A stretch of 64,000 nucleotides of DNA, taken from Amycolatopsis sp. NBC_00345 (GTDB lineage: Bacteria > Actinomycetota > Actinomycetes > Mycobacteriales > Pseudonocardiaceae). Made by a program: the position numbers and the translations under genes. Shown piece after piece: positions 7,708 through 16,571 of the stretch. Below the pieces are notes generated by a model. The model was not told where the DNA came from. It worked only from the letters and a program-made list of their open reading frames with translations, and made no database searches. The stretch's first letter is position 1, and each line of letters begins with the position of its first letter. The stretch spans positions 5,766,001 through 5,830,000 of the forward strand of contig NZ_CP107995.1 in NCBI RefSeq assembly GCF_036116635.1, read 5' to 3'.

Positions 7708-9425
7708 GACAGTTGTTTCTCCCGTGGTTGTTTGCTGATAACCGGGTTGGTGCCGCGCAAGAGGGACGCGATCGCGGCGAGGAAGGCGAGGGTGGCGCCG
7801 AAGGCGAACACGATGACCAGGCCGGAGTGGAAGGGGCCGGCGATCAGCGACGGGAAGAACTCGCGTCCGGTCAGGGTCTGTTGCTGCGCCGCGGTCAGGT
7901 GGGCCAGGGTGCCGCCGGGCTGGAGCAGGTGCTGGATCGGGTTGACGCCCAGCTGAGCGGCGAACAGCGACGAGACCGGGGGCAGGCTCCCGATCTGGGC
8001 CGCGACGCCGGCCGGTACACCCTGCTGCTGCAGTCCGCTGGTGAGCGTGTGCGGCAGGCTGCCGGCCAGTCCGGCGATCATGAGCGAGAAGAACAGCCCG
8101 ATGGAGACGGCGGTGCCGGAGTTCTGGAAGGTCGCGCGCATGCCGGAGGCGACGCCGCGCGACCGCTCGGGCACGCTGCCCATGATCGAGGACGAGTTGG
8201 GGGAGGCGAACATGCCGCTGGAGATCCCGTTGAGCGCGATCAGCACGGCGAAGACCCAGTAGCTGAAGTTGATCGGCAGGAGCATCAGCCCGAGGAAGGT
8301 GGCGCCGAACAGCACCGCGCCGCCGGTGGCCAGGCCCCGCGAGCCGAGCCGGTCGGACAGGTAGCCGGAAACCGGGCCCGCGGCAAGGAATCCGGCGGTC
8401 AGCGGCAGCATGAAGATGCCTGCCCACAGCGGTGTGTCGCTGTAGTCGTAGCCGTGCAACGGAAGCCAGATGCCCTGCAGCCAGATGATCAGCACGAACT
8501 GCATCCCGCCGCGGCCGATCGCGATGGCCAGGCCCGCCAGGTTGCCGAAAGTGAAGGCCCGTAAGCGAAAGAGCGACAGCTGGATCATCGGCGCGGACAC
8601 GCGGTTCTCGACGGCGACGAAGGCCGCCAGCAGGACCAGCCCGCCGGCGATCAGCCCGTCGACCACCGGGTTGGTCCAGCCCATGGTGTGCCCGCCGTAG
8701 GGCTGCAGGCCGAAGGTGACCGCGATCAGGACCGAGCTGAGGCCCACCGCGAAGGTGATGTTGCCCCACCAGTCGATCCGGCCGCCGCCGCGCCGGCCGG
8801 TCTCACGCAGGGTCCGGTAGGCCCAGATCGTGAAGAACAGCCCGACCGGCACGTTCACCCAGAACACCGCCCGCCAGTCCCACGCCGACAGCAGCCCGCC
8901 GGCGACCAGGCCGATGAACATCCCGGCCAGGCCGGCGACCTGGTTGATGCCCAGGGCGAAGCCGCGCTGCTCCCGGGGGAAGGCGTCGGTCAGGAGCGCG
9001 GCCGAGTTCGCGGTCAGCATCGAGCCGCCGACGGCCTGCAGCACGCGCCAGCCGATCAGCCACATCGCCCCGTGGCCGCCGTCGAAGGGGTCGAACGACA
9101 GCAGGATCGACGCGAGGGTGAAGACCGCGAACCCGGCGTTGTAGATCCGGACCCGGCCGTACATGTCCCCCAGCCGGCCCACCGTGACCACCAGGACGGC
9201 CTGGACCAGCCGGTAGCCCATGATCATCCACAGCAGGTAGGCGATGTTGCCCGGCGCCAGCGGGTCCAGGTCCACGCCCCGGAAGATCGCCGGCAGGGCG
9301 ATCAGCACGATGGATCCGTCCAATGAGGACATGAAGACCGCGGCGGTCGTGTTCGTCAGCGCCGTCCACTTGTAACGGTCACCGGGCGCGCGAAGCGGGG
9401 CACGCGACTGCGGAGAATCCGTCAT
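7704..9425 (-). CDS. MFS drug exporter, DHA2-like, 14 predicted membrane helices
   Basis: This 573-aa integral membrane protein has the DHA2 start TAAVFMSSLDGSIVLIALP (antiporter motif D1), the loop GRLGDMYGRVRIYNAGF (motif A), the QAVGGSMLTANSAALLTD stretch and a long C-terminal extracellular loop before the final helices. Such proteins expel drugs using the proton gradient. ATG at 9425 follows a good GGGAGC site. It lies 45 bp downstream of a MarR gene on the same strand and overlaps PEBP. The substrate cannot be predicted. Confidence 0.88.
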   Translation of the reverse strand: MTDSPQSRAPLRAPGDRYKWTALTNTTAAVFMSSLDGSIVLIALPAIFRGVDLDPLAPGNIAYLLWMIMGYRLVQAVLVVTVGRLGDMYGRVRIYNAGFAVFTLASILLSFDPFDGGHGAMWLIGWRVLQAVGGSMLTANSAALLTDAFPREQRGFALGINQVAGLAGMFIGLVAGGLLSAWDWRAVFWVNVPVGLFFTIWAYRTLRETGRRGGGRIDWWGNITFAVGLSSVLIAVTFGLQPYGGHTMGWTNPVVDGLIAGGLVLLAAFVAVENRVSAPMIQLSLFRLRAFTFGNLAGLAIAIGRGGMQFVLIIWLQGIWLPLHGYDYSDTPLWAGIFMLPLTAGFLAAGPVSGYLSDRLGSRGLATGGAVLFGATFLGLMLLPINFSYWVFAVLIALNGISSGMFASPNSSSIMGSVPERSRGVASGMRATFQNSGTAVSIGLFFSLMIAGLAGSLPHTLTSGLQQQGVPAGVAAQIGSLPPVSSLFAAQLGVNPIQHLLQPGGTLAHLTAAQQQTLTGREFFPSLIAGPFHSGLVIVFAFGATLAFLAAIASLLRGTNPVISKQPREKQLS

Positions 9426-9470
9426 CAGCTTGCTCCCTCGAAGTCTCCGCTCGCGTCCGATGTTCTGGGG

Positions 9471-9911
9471 TCAGATGTTCTGGGCCAGCCGCTCCAGCAG
9501 CGGTGCGGCCGCCGCGAGCTGCTCCAGCTCCTTCGGGGTGAACGCGCCGCTGGTCAGGACCTGGGCGATGAGCTCGGTCCGCGCGTTGCGCTTGTTCTTC
9601 AGCGCCTGACGGCCGGCGTCGGTCACAGTCAGCACCACACGCCGGCCGTCGTCCGGGTCCGGGCCGCGCTCGACCAGGCCCTGGGCCCGCAACGAGCCGA
9701 GCGTCGCCCCCATGGCCTGTGCGGTGATCTGCGCTTCCCGGGCCAGCGCCGAAGAAGTGGTGGGGCCGGCGCGGTCCAGGCGGGACAGGGCGTGCCGCTC
9801 GGGCATCGTGAGCCCGCCGTCGATGGGCACCTGGCGCACCCGCCGCACCAGCACGCCGATGCCCGCCAGGAGGGCCGCGGCGACTCCGTCCGGGTCCAGG
9901 TCGTCGTTCAT
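9471..9911 (-). CDS. MarR-family transcriptional regulator of the exporter operon
   Basis: This 146-aa protein has the MarR core LTMPERHALSRLDRAGPTTSSALAREA-like helices, recognition helix ITAQAMGATLGSLRAQGLVER and wing DPDDGRRVVLTVTDAG. It is first gene of MarR-MFS-PEBP, and a nested inverted repeat lies directly upstream of its start codon, consistent with repression of its own operon. Confidence 0.9.
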   Translation of the reverse strand: MNDDLDPDGVAAALLAGIGVLVRRVRQVPIDGGLTMPERHALSRLDRAGPTTSSALAREAQITAQAMGATLGSLRAQGLVERGPDPDDGRRVVLTVTDAGRQALKNKRNARTELIAQVLTSGAFTPKELEQLAAAAPLLERLAQNI

Positions 9912-9912
9912 A

Positions 9913-9944
9913 TACTAAGGTTAGCTTATCAACCTACCTTAGTA
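9913..9944. promoter_or_regulatory. Nested inverted repeat upstream of MarR (probable operator)
   Basis: The arms TACTAAGGT (9913-9921) and ACCTTAGTA (9936-9944) are perfectly inverted. Inside them AGGTT (9918-9922) pairs with AACCT (9931-9935). The repeat sits just upstream of the ATG at 9911 in an AT-rich island, as expected for a repressor site over the operon promoter. The left half (AAGGTTAGCTTA) also resembles an actinobacterial iron box, so control by an IdeR/DtxR protein is an alternative. Confidence 0.6.
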
Positions 9945-9955
9945 AATTCTCCCCC

Positions 9956-10330
9956 TCAGCCCGCCCGGATCAGCGACCGGGCGTCCATGCCCTCGACGAG
10001 CTCGTGCAGGTGTTTCGCGATCGCGGCCAGCGTGCTCCGGTATCGCTTGGTGGAGCTGCGCAATCCCTCGGCGGCCGTCTCGTCGTGCGGCGCCGTCGTG
10101 AGCAGCACACGGATGACACTGCCGTGCTCCTCGCGCGCCGCCCGGCTGGCCGAGGCCAGCACCTCCTGCGGGTCACGCAGCTCCGCCAGGCGCGTCAGGC
10201 TCTCCCGCAGGATCGGCGCCCCCTGGTCGACCAGGATCCGCAACAGGCCCTGCTTTCCGCCGGTGACCCCGGGCAACACCCAGGCGTCGGCGATCATGAT
10301 CGCCGAACGGGCGGTTCCCGCATCGCCCAC
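9956..10330 (-). pseudogene. TetR-like regulator remnant, ligand-binding domain only
   Basis: This minus-strand frame of 124 codons has a GTG-type start at 10330. It reads like the C-terminal half of a TetR-family repressor (GGKQGLLRILVDQGAPILRE, then VIRVLLTTAPHDETAAEGLR and RYRSTLAAIAKHLHELVEG). No helix-turn-helix precedes it: the upstream sequence runs straight into the 3' end of the alpha/beta hydrolase gene at 10362. Either the head was deleted or it is a headless ligand-binding protein. Family assignment is by pattern only. Confidence 0.45.
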
Positions 10331-10361
10331 GCCACAGCCTGACGTGCGCGGAGCTACCGGC

Positions 10362-11237
10362 TCAGCGACTGGCGAGTTCGGCGAAGATCTCCACCAGCTC
10401 GGGCCGCTCGAACGGGCCGACGTGAGGCGCCGCGACGCTGCGCACGTCGGTCAGGTTGTCCGGGGTGAGGCGGTCGGCCTCGGCGATGAACCGGTCCTGC
10501 AGCGCCGGCGGGATCAGCCGGTCGCGGGTGAAACGCACGTACGTCCGGGGGATCCGGCCCCAGGTGTGCGCTTCGCCGCGAGCGTCGGCCAGCGGGATGC
10601 CGGCGGGCTCGTCCGGCTCGAGCAGGTTGAGCAGCCGGCCCATCGCCTCGTCGGTGAAGTCGCCGGCGAGGCACTGCCTGATGCCGTCGATCACCGACGG
10701 GTCGGCCGAGCGCCAGTTGATCCGGGCCACCCCCACGACCGCCGGATCGGCGACCATCGCCCGGGTCACCAGGGGCAGCAGGCTTTCGCGGTTCTCCGGC
10801 GTTTCGAGGTAGGCGGTCATGTTCGGCAGGTCGACGCAGCAGTACGCGGACAGGTACACGACCCGTTCGAGCAGTTCGGGGATGGCGTTGCCGACCCGGC
10901 TCAGCGTGACGCCGCCCTGGCTGGCGCCGGCCAGGATCACCGGCCCGTGGCGGCGGGCGCGGCGCACCACGTCGACAACGCGCTCGACGTAGTCGTCAAC
11001 GGTGATCTTGGCGAGCGGCGACGGCTCGGTCGCCAGCCCCTCGACGTCCTGCGGCGCCTGGTAGGAGCGGGGGAAGAACCCTTCGGTGCCGTGCCCCGGC
11101 AGGTCGACGGCCACGCACCGGTGGCCCCGCAAGGTGAGTTCGGCGATCAGTCCCGAGCAGAAGTACGCCGAGGAATTGGTGCCGTGGACGAAAACCAGGG
11201 TCGGCGGCCGGCGGTCAGCGGTGGTGTCAGTCGTCAT
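10362..11237 (-). CDS. Alpha/beta hydrolase
   Basis: This is a 291-aa soluble hydrolase. LVFVHGTNSS is the oxyanion strand and turn, AVDLPGHG follows, and GASQGGVTL is the nucleophile elbow with Ser. The acid is probably in FTRDRLIPP and the His in VAAPHVGPFERP. It resembles the EstC/MKS-like esterase group. ATG at 11237 follows GGGAGA. The upstream GNAT gene is on the same strand 47 bp away, so the two may be co-transcribed. Confidence 0.85.
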   Translation of the reverse strand: MTTDTTADRRPPTLVFVHGTNSSAYFCSGLIAELTLRGHRCVAVDLPGHGTEGFFPRSYQAPQDVEGLATEPSPLAKITVDDYVERVVDVVRRARRHGPVILAGASQGGVTLSRVGNAIPELLERVVYLSAYCCVDLPNMTAYLETPENRESLLPLVTRAMVADPAVVGVARINWRSADPSVIDGIRQCLAGDFTDEAMGRLLNLLEPDEPAGIPLADARGEAHTWGRIPRTYVRFTRDRLIPPALQDRFIAEADRLTPDNLTDVRSVAAPHVGPFERPELVEIFAELASR

Positions 11238-11284
11238 CGAGTTTCTCCCTTGTAGTGGTGGAATTCGTGGAATGGACCGAGCGG

Positions 11285-11866
11285 TCAACGGCGCGGTCGC
11301 CACATCGGCCACAGCGGCGGGCTGTCCGCCACGAGAACCGGCTCGCCGAGGTCTTCGAAGCCGTACCGCAGGTAGAGGGCGCGGCTCCGCGGTGAACTCG
11401 CCTCCAGGTACGCGGCGAGCCCGTCGGCGTCCGCCCGCGCCAGCCCGTGACGCAGCATGAGCGAACCGAGGCCGGCGCCCTGCCGTCCGCGCACCACCCC
11501 CATGCACGAGAGGTAGAGGTGCGGCTCACCGCGGGGATGCCGTTCGGCCAGCGCCTGCCCCAGGACCTGCAACCGCGCGCCGTTCTCGCCGAAAACTGAG
11601 CTGGGCGCGTCCTCTTCGAGGGCCTGGCCCGCGGCCAGCGCCAGCCACACCGAGGCGCCCTCGCCCATCAGGTAAGCCTCAACGGCGGCGCTGTCCAGCA
11701 GCTGCCCGTAGAAATGGGCCTGGAGACGACCGCGTTCCGCCGACGCCGGGAAAAGCCAGCAGGCGACCGGATCGTTCATGAATGCCTCGACGAGGACGTC
11801 CGACACCGCCTGCCGGTCCGCGTCATTCGTCTGCCGCACGAGTGCGTACGGTGTATCTTCGACCAT
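11285..11866 (-). CDS. GNAT-family N-acetyltransferase
   Basis: This 193-aa protein has an acetyl-CoA-binding block at LSCMGVVRGRQGAGLGSLML (motif A, RxxGxG/A) and the C-terminal YLEASSPRSRALYLRYGFED pattern of GCN5-related acetyltransferases. AFMNDPVACWLFP near the N terminus is typical of a subgroup often found beside resistance or export genes. The acceptor is unknown. It is divergent from the GntR-TetR hybrid regulator at 11994; a 9-bp inverted repeat spans its start codon. Confidence 0.85.
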   Translation of the reverse strand: MVEDTPYALVRQTNDADRQAVSDVLVEAFMNDPVACWLFPASAERGRLQAHFYGQLLDSAAVEAYLMGEGASVWLALAAGQALEEDAPSSVFGENGARLQVLGQALAERHPRGEPHLYLSCMGVVRGRQGAGLGSLMLRHGLARADADGLAAYLEASSPRSRALYLRYGFEDLGEPVLVADSPPLWPMWRPRR

Positions 11867-11878
11867 GCGTACACCGTA
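11847..11878. promoter_or_regulatory. Inverted repeat across the GNAT start codon (possible operator)
   Basis: TACGGTGTA (11847-11855) and TACACCGTA (11870-11878) are exact reverse complements separated by 14 bp. The ATG of the GNAT gene lies between them. Sites of this type are used by TetR repressors with tetracycline-repressor-like C-terminal domains, and such a domain is present in the divergent regulator. Binding is inferred. Confidence 0.55.
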
Positions 11879-11927
11879 TCTAAGCGACGCCCGGATTCCC
11901 CTTAAATCCGCCGGTCAACCAGATAAA

Positions 11928-11961
11928 GTGTACTAGCCACGCGGAGAGTGAACTAGTACAT
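11928..11961. promoter_or_regulatory. Inverted repeat upstream of the GntR-TetR gene (possible operator)
   Basis: GTGTACTAG (11928-11936) and CTAGTACAT (11953-11961) are inverted with one mismatch, 16 bp apart. They sit 33-66 bp upstream of the chosen ATG of the hybrid regulator. The core TAGTAC differs from the repeat over the GNAT start. Two different sites would suit a regulator with two DNA-binding domains. Confidence 0.5.
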
Positions 11962-11993
11962 TGCCAGCGCACCAGCAGATCGGAGAGCACCCC

Positions 11994-12941
11994 ATGCCTT
12001 CCCCGGCGCAGCGCCCGGACCCGCCGTACCTGCGAATCGTCGAGGAGATCCGCGGCCGCATCCTGAGCGGCGAGCTGCGGCCGGGCGACCGGATCCCGTC
12101 CGTCCGGCAGGTCGCCCAGCGCTGGGGCGTCGCGGTGGCGACCGCGACCAGGGCGATGGCCACTCTCCGCGACGATGGGCTGATCGAAGCGACCGTCGGT
12201 TCCGGCACGGTGGTGAGCAGGCACCCGAGCCGCAAGCCCCCGGCCGCGCCGCAGCGGGCCGGCGCGCCCAAGCCGCTGGGCAAGCAACCCCTGAGCCGGA
12301 ACCACGTTCTCCGTGCCGCCATGACGATCGCCGACGTCGAAGGACTCGACGCCGTGTCGATGCGGCGGCTGGCAGCCGACCTCGGCGTCGGTCCGATGTC
12401 GCTTTACCGGCACGTGGCGAACAAGGACGAGCTGGTGACGCAGATGGCCGACGAAGCGTTCGGCGAAGCCGAGTTACCCGCCGCAGGACCGGACGGGTGG
12501 CGGGCGAAGCTCGAACTGATCGCCCGCTGTCAATGGGAGCTGTGCCGTCGGCATCTCTGGCTGCCCCGGGCCGTCTCCTTCACCCGCCCGGCGCTCGTGC
12601 CCACCATGATGGCGCACACCGAATGGACCCTGCGCGCGCTCGACGGGCTCGGCCTGCCCATGGCGACCCGGACCCGCGAAGCGCTCACGCTTCACGGACT
12701 GGTCATCACCGTCGCACTGTCCATGGCGGCCGAGATCGAGTCGGAGCAGGAAACCGGGGTGACGCTCGACGGGTGGCGGCTGGCCCAGCGCCGGCGCGCC
12801 GACCGGCTCCTCGACAGCGGACGGTTTCCCTTGCTGGCCACGATCCCGGCGGAAACGGCGTCCGACCTCAATGGACTGTTCGAGTACGGCCTCGCCCGCC
12901 ATCTCGACGGTTTCGCCGCCCTGATCGGGAATCCGGCCTGA
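11994..12941 (+). CDS. GntR-TetR hybrid transcriptional regulator
   Basis: This 315-aa protein joins two DNA-binding modules. Residues about 5-75 are a GntR winged helix (LRIVEEIRGRILSGELRPGD, then VRQVAQRWGVAVATATRAMA and a G-S-G-T wing). Residues about 95-145 are a TetR HTH (VEGLDAVSMRRLAADLGVGP, then MSLYRHVANKDELV). The rest fits the tetracycline-repressor-like C-terminal domain. ATG at 11994 is preceded by GGAGAG; an in-frame TTG at 11961 is less likely. It is divergent from the GNAT gene with two inverted repeats in between. Fusions of this type are known in actinobacteria but little studied. Confidence 0.85.
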   Translation: MPSPAQRPDPPYLRIVEEIRGRILSGELRPGDRIPSVRQVAQRWGVAVATATRAMATLRDDGLIEATVGSGTVVSRHPSRKPPAAPQRAGAPKPLGKQPLSRNHVLRAAMTIADVEGLDAVSMRRLAADLGVGPMSLYRHVANKDELVTQMADEAFGEAELPAAGPDGWRAKLELIARCQWELCRRHLWLPRAVSFTRPALVPTMMAHTEWTLRALDGLGLPMATRTREALTLHGLVITVALSMAAEIESEQETGVTLDGWRLAQRRRADRLLDSGRFPLLATIPAETASDLNGLFEYGLARHLDGFAALIGNPA

Positions 12942-12950
12942 CGCCCGCGG

Positions 12951-15026
12951 TCACCCCGTCGCGATGGCCGGATCGCTGGTCGACGCCTTCCCGGTCTCGA
13001 CGTGGCCGGAGAAGCGGCGGACGTAAGCCTCGTCGGTGTCGATCGCCACGGTGATGTCGTACCACTGGTTCGCCTGGCTGACGCCCCAGTCGGGCACGGT
13101 CTGGGACGTGCCGGCCGCGACGTTGTAGGCGTAGCTCTTGGACGGGTCGTAGGCGTCGGTCCCGACGAATTGAACGGGCCCGCTGCTGGGATTGACGAAG
13201 GTGAGGGTGACGTGGCCGCTCGTGGCGTCGTCCCGGGCGACGACCTCCGGCCCCACCTTGCCGACGGTGCCGCCCAGTTCGCGCAGCCAGCCGTTCGGGC
13301 CGAAGATCGAGAGCTGGAACGCCGCGTCGTCTCCGCCCTGCAGGGCCCAGCTGTCGGTCTCGGACGCGCCCGCGCCGACGGTGTACACCCACGGCGTGTC
13401 CTTGCGGATCTTCGACGTGATGTAGAAGGCCGCCCCGGCCTCACCGGAGTTGACGAAGGTCAGGTACATACGGCCGTCCTTCGCCTCGTAGTCGACGGCG
13501 AGGGCGTACGGCAGCGGGCGGGCCTTGCGCAAACCGCTTTCCTGCTGGGGAAGCGACCCGTCGGCAGGCGGCACCGGGGTGTAGACGGGCGGCGTGCTGT
13601 GGTCGGCAGGGGGCGCGTAACCGCCGGTGTCGGGCAGGCCGGGGACCGTGCTGTTCGCCCCGGTGAAGTCGAACGCGCGGGTCAGGTCACCGCACACCGC
13701 GCGCCGCCACGGCGAAACGTTCGGGCTGCGCACGCCGAAGCGCTGTTCGATGAACTGGATGACCGAGGTGTGGTCGAAGGTCTGGGAGCAGACCCAGCCG
13801 CCCACGCTCCACGGGGACAGCGCCAGCAGCGGAACCCGCGGCCCTAGCCCGTACGGGTTGTCCTTGCCGTAGTCGGCCGAGGCACCACCCTGGTAGACCT
13901 CGTTCGTGGTGTCCGCAGTGGACAGTCCCCAGTTCGCGTTCAGCGGCGGGAACGGCGGCACGACGTGGTCGAAGAAGCCGTCGTTCTCGTCGTAGGTGAT
14001 CAGGAAGACCGTCTTGCTCCACACCTCCGGGTTCGAGGTGAGCGCGTCGAGGATCCCCGAGATGTACCAGGCGCCGTAGTTGGCCGGCCAGGACGGGTGC
14101 TCGCAGTAGGCCTCGGGCGCGGCGATCCAGGACACCGACGGCAGGCTGCCCGACTGCACGTCCGCCCGCAGGTGGTCGAACAGGCCGTCGCCGTTCTCCA
14201 CGCGGGTGCCGGTGCGGGCCTTGTCGTAAAGCGGGTCACCGGCCTGGGTGTTCTGGTACTGCTTGAAATACAGCAGCGAATTGTCGCCGTAGTTGCCGAT
14301 GTACGGGTCGTCCGTCGTCCAGCCCCAGCCGTGCTCGAGGTCCAAGCCGTGGCCCGCGTCCTGGTAGACCTTCCACGAGATCCCGGCCTGCTCCAGCACT
14401 TCCGGGAACGTCGACCAGCCGTAGCCCGCCTCCTCGTTCCCGAGCACCGGCCCGCCGCCCGAACCGTCGTTGCCCACCCACCCGGAATACAGGTAATAAC
14501 GGTTGGGATCGGTGGAGGTCATCAGCGAACAATGGTAGGCGTCGCACACGGTGAACGCGTCGGCGAGCGCGTAGTGGAAAGGAATGTCCCGCCGGTCCAG
14601 GTAAGCCATCGTCGGCGGGCTCTTCGCGGGGACCCACCCGTTCCAGGCGCCCCGGGCCCACGCGTTGTGCGTTCCGTTCCAGTCGTGGTTCAGGTCGTTG
14701 AAGAACGTCAGGCCGAGATTGTCCTCGTCGGGCCGGAACGGCAGGGTCACCTGCCCGCCGGAATCGGGCTGGTGCCAGACGGACTGGCCGCCCGGCAGGT
14801 AGACCGGCCGCGGGTCGCCGAAGCCGCGAACCCCGTTCATCGTGCCGAAGTAATGGTCGAACGACCGGTTCTCCTGCATCAGGACGACGATGTGCTCCAC
14901 GTCGGCGAGCGTGCCGCTCCGGATCGCGGCCGGAATCGACGCCGCGCGGGCGATGCTCGGTATCGCCGAGGTCGCGGCCGTGGCCGCGGCGAGCTGGAGG
15001 AATCTGCGGCGATTGACTGCTGACAT
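12951..15026 (-). CDS. Phosphocholine-specific phospholipase C, Tat-exported
   Basis: This 691-aa protein begins with a twin-arginine signal (NRRRFLQLAAATAATS) cut near IARA. The phosphoesterase domain starts with HIVVLMQENRSFDHYFGTMN, the family's metal-binding hallmark, and includes YDENDGFFDHV. Two C-terminal DUF756-type beta domains follow (about 490-690). The family hydrolyses phosphatidylcholine and sphingomyelin outside the cell. ATG at 15026 follows GAGGAG. It is convergent with the GntR-TetR gene, 9 bp apart, and downstream of the sugar-binding lipoprotein gene but separated from it by a strong terminator. Confidence 0.92.
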   Translation of the reverse strand: MSAVNRRRFLQLAAATAATSAIPSIARAASIPAAIRSGTLADVEHIVVLMQENRSFDHYFGTMNGVRGFGDPRPVYLPGGQSVWHQPDSGGQVTLPFRPDEDNLGLTFFNDLNHDWNGTHNAWARGAWNGWVPAKSPPTMAYLDRRDIPFHYALADAFTVCDAYHCSLMTSTDPNRYYLYSGWVGNDGSGGGPVLGNEEAGYGWSTFPEVLEQAGISWKVYQDAGHGLDLEHGWGWTTDDPYIGNYGDNSLLYFKQYQNTQAGDPLYDKARTGTRVENGDGLFDHLRADVQSGSLPSVSWIAAPEAYCEHPSWPANYGAWYISGILDALTSNPEVWSKTVFLITYDENDGFFDHVVPPFPPLNANWGLSTADTTNEVYQGGASADYGKDNPYGLGPRVPLLALSPWSVGGWVCSQTFDHTSVIQFIEQRFGVRSPNVSPWRRAVCGDLTRAFDFTGANSTVPGLPDTGGYAPPADHSTPPVYTPVPPADGSLPQQESGLRKARPLPYALAVDYEAKDGRMYLTFVNSGEAGAAFYITSKIRKDTPWVYTVGAGASETDSWALQGGDDAAFQLSIFGPNGWLRELGGTVGKVGPEVVARDDATSGHVTLTFVNPSSGPVQFVGTDAYDPSKSYAYNVAAGTSQTVPDWGVSQANQWYDITVAIDTDEAYVRRFSGHVETGKASTSDPAIATG

Positions 15027-15186
15027 CGTTGTCTCCTCGCTGCCGCCGACCGCGAGATCCGTTGTCTCCCAACCGGGTTGCAAACGTCGAAAGGATGCGG
15101 TGGACGCCCGCGCCGTGTCAACCGACGATCGGCCCTACCGTGGGCCGGAAGGACTTCCGGGCATCCGGTCGTGCCCGAACGGACGC

Positions 15187-15226
15187 CCCGCGCGCCGGCG
15201 GTGGCTGCCCACCGCCGGCGCGCGGG
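15187..15226 (-). terminator. Strong hairpin terminator after the ABC substrate-binding gene
   Basis: A perfect 18-bp stem (arms 15187-15204 and 15209-15226, arm sequence CCCGCGCGCCGGCGGTGG) closes a CTGC loop. It lies directly after the TGA at 15230-15228 and should separate the substrate-binding-protein transcript from the phospholipase gene. Confidence 0.8.
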
Positions 15227-15227
15227 A

Positions 15228-16571
15228 TCACCGGCGGTATTTGGCGGCGACCTGTTCGGCGAGTTCCTGGGAGCGCTGCAGTGCTTCCTTGGCCGAAAGG
15301 TCACCGGCGATCGCGGAGCTGAACAACTGCGAGGTCTTGTTGCCGAGGTCCTGGAACTCCGGCACGTCGACGAACTGGATCCCCGGCGTCGGCCGGGGCT
15401 GGACCCCCGGTTTCAGCGGATTGACCGATTCGATGGCGAGTTCGGTCGGGCTCGCGAACGCCCCCGAATCCGCCAGGTACTGCGGGTCGGCGTAGGTCGA
15501 CTTGCGCTTGCCCGCCGGCACCTTCGCCCCGCCCAGCAGCTGGGCGGCCAGCTGCTCGTACTTCTTGCCCGAGGCCCAGGAGATGAACTTCCAGGCCGCG
15601 TCCTGGTGTTTGCTCGCCCGCTCCATGCCCCACGCCCACGCGTAGAGCCAGCCCGAGGAGCTGGTGTTCGTCACCGGCGCGGAGAGGTAGCCGACCTTGC
15701 CCCGGACCAGGCTGTTCGGGGCTTCGAGCTGGGTGGCGCCCGCGGTCGAGTCGTACCACATCGCGACCTTTCCCTGCAGCATCGCGTCGAGGCATTCCGC
15801 GTAACCGGAGTTGGCGGCGTTGTCCTCCCCGTGGTCGTGCGCCAGGTTGATGTAGAACTTCGCGGCGGCGCTGAATTCGGGCGAGTCGACGGTCGCCCGC
15901 CAGTCCTGGCTGAACCAGGCGCCGCCGAAGGTGTTCACCACCGTGGTCATCGGCGCGATCATCTCGCCCCAGCCCGGCTGGCCGCGCAGGCAGATGCCCC
16001 GCATGCCCTTGTCCGGCTGGTCGGCCGCGGCCGCCGCGTCGGCGACCTGCTGCCAGGTCGGGGTGGCCGGCAGCTTGATCCCGAGCTGGTTCAGCACGTC
16101 CAGCCGGTACATCAGGAACGACGACTCGCCGTAGAACGGCTCGGCGTAGACCTTGCCGTCGTCCCCGGTGAGCGAAGACCGGATGGAATCGATGATGTCA
16201 TCCTGGTCGAAATCCGCGTCGTCGGCGGCGTAGTCCGACAGCGGCGAAAGCAGGTTCTGCCGGGCGAACAACGGCGCCTCGAAGTTGCTGATCGAGGCGA
16301 TGTCGTACCGGCCGGCCTGGGCGGTGAACTCTTTCGTCACCTCGTCGCGCAGCTGGTTCTCCGGCCGCAGGGTGAAATTGACCTTGATGCCGGTGTCCCG
16401 GGTGAAGACGTTCGCGGTGAGCTGCTGAAGCTCGACCATCTGCGGATTGTTGACCATCAGCACGTTGATGGTCTCGTCCTGCTGCTGCGTCCCGCAGGCC
16501 TGAGCGCCCAAGAGCACCACGGCCGACGAAAGAATGAGGAGAACCCTGCCACGACGCACACTCTCGACCAT
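15228..16571 (-). CDS. ABC transporter sugar-binding lipoprotein (orphan)
   Basis: This 447-aa extracytoplasmic solute-binding protein is of the family-1 carbohydrate type. A signal peptide ends at LLGAQAC, so Cys26 is the probable lipid-anchored residue although the lipobox is imperfect. The mature part carries INVLMVNNPQMVELQQL, RYDIASISNFEAPLF, YAEPFYGESSFLMYRLDVLN and a C-terminal ELAEQVAAKYRR. It resembles polyol/sugar-binding proteins such as the mannitol/sorbitol group. No permease or ATPase genes accompany it, and the terminator after it closes the transcript, so its transporter must be encoded elsewhere. Confidence 0.85.
   Translation of the reverse strand: MVESVRRGRVLLILSSAVVLLGAQACGTQQQDETINVLMVNNPQMVELQQLTANVFTRDTGIKVNFTLRPENQLRDEVTKEFTAQAGRYDIASISNFEAPLFARQNLLSPLSDYAADDADFDQDDIIDSIRSSLTGDDGKVYAEPFYGESSFLMYRLDVLNQLGIKLPATPTWQQVADAAAAADQPDKGMRGICLRGQPGWGEMIAPMTTVVNTFGGAWFSQDWRATVDSPEFSAAAKFYINLAHDHGEDNAANSGYAECLDAMLQGKVAMWYDSTAGATQLEAPNSLVRGKVGYLSAPVTNTSSSGWLYAWAWGMERASKHQDAAWKFISWASGKKYEQLAAQLLGGAKVPAGKRKSTYADPQYLADSGAFASPTELAIESVNPLKPGVQPRPTPGIQFVDVPEFQDLGNKTSQLFSSAIAGDLSAKEALQRSQELAEQVAAKYRR

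Noticed and set aside
15228..16571. Sugar ABC transporter operon
   Set aside because: Only the binding protein is present; both neighbours are unrelated and a terminator follows directly.
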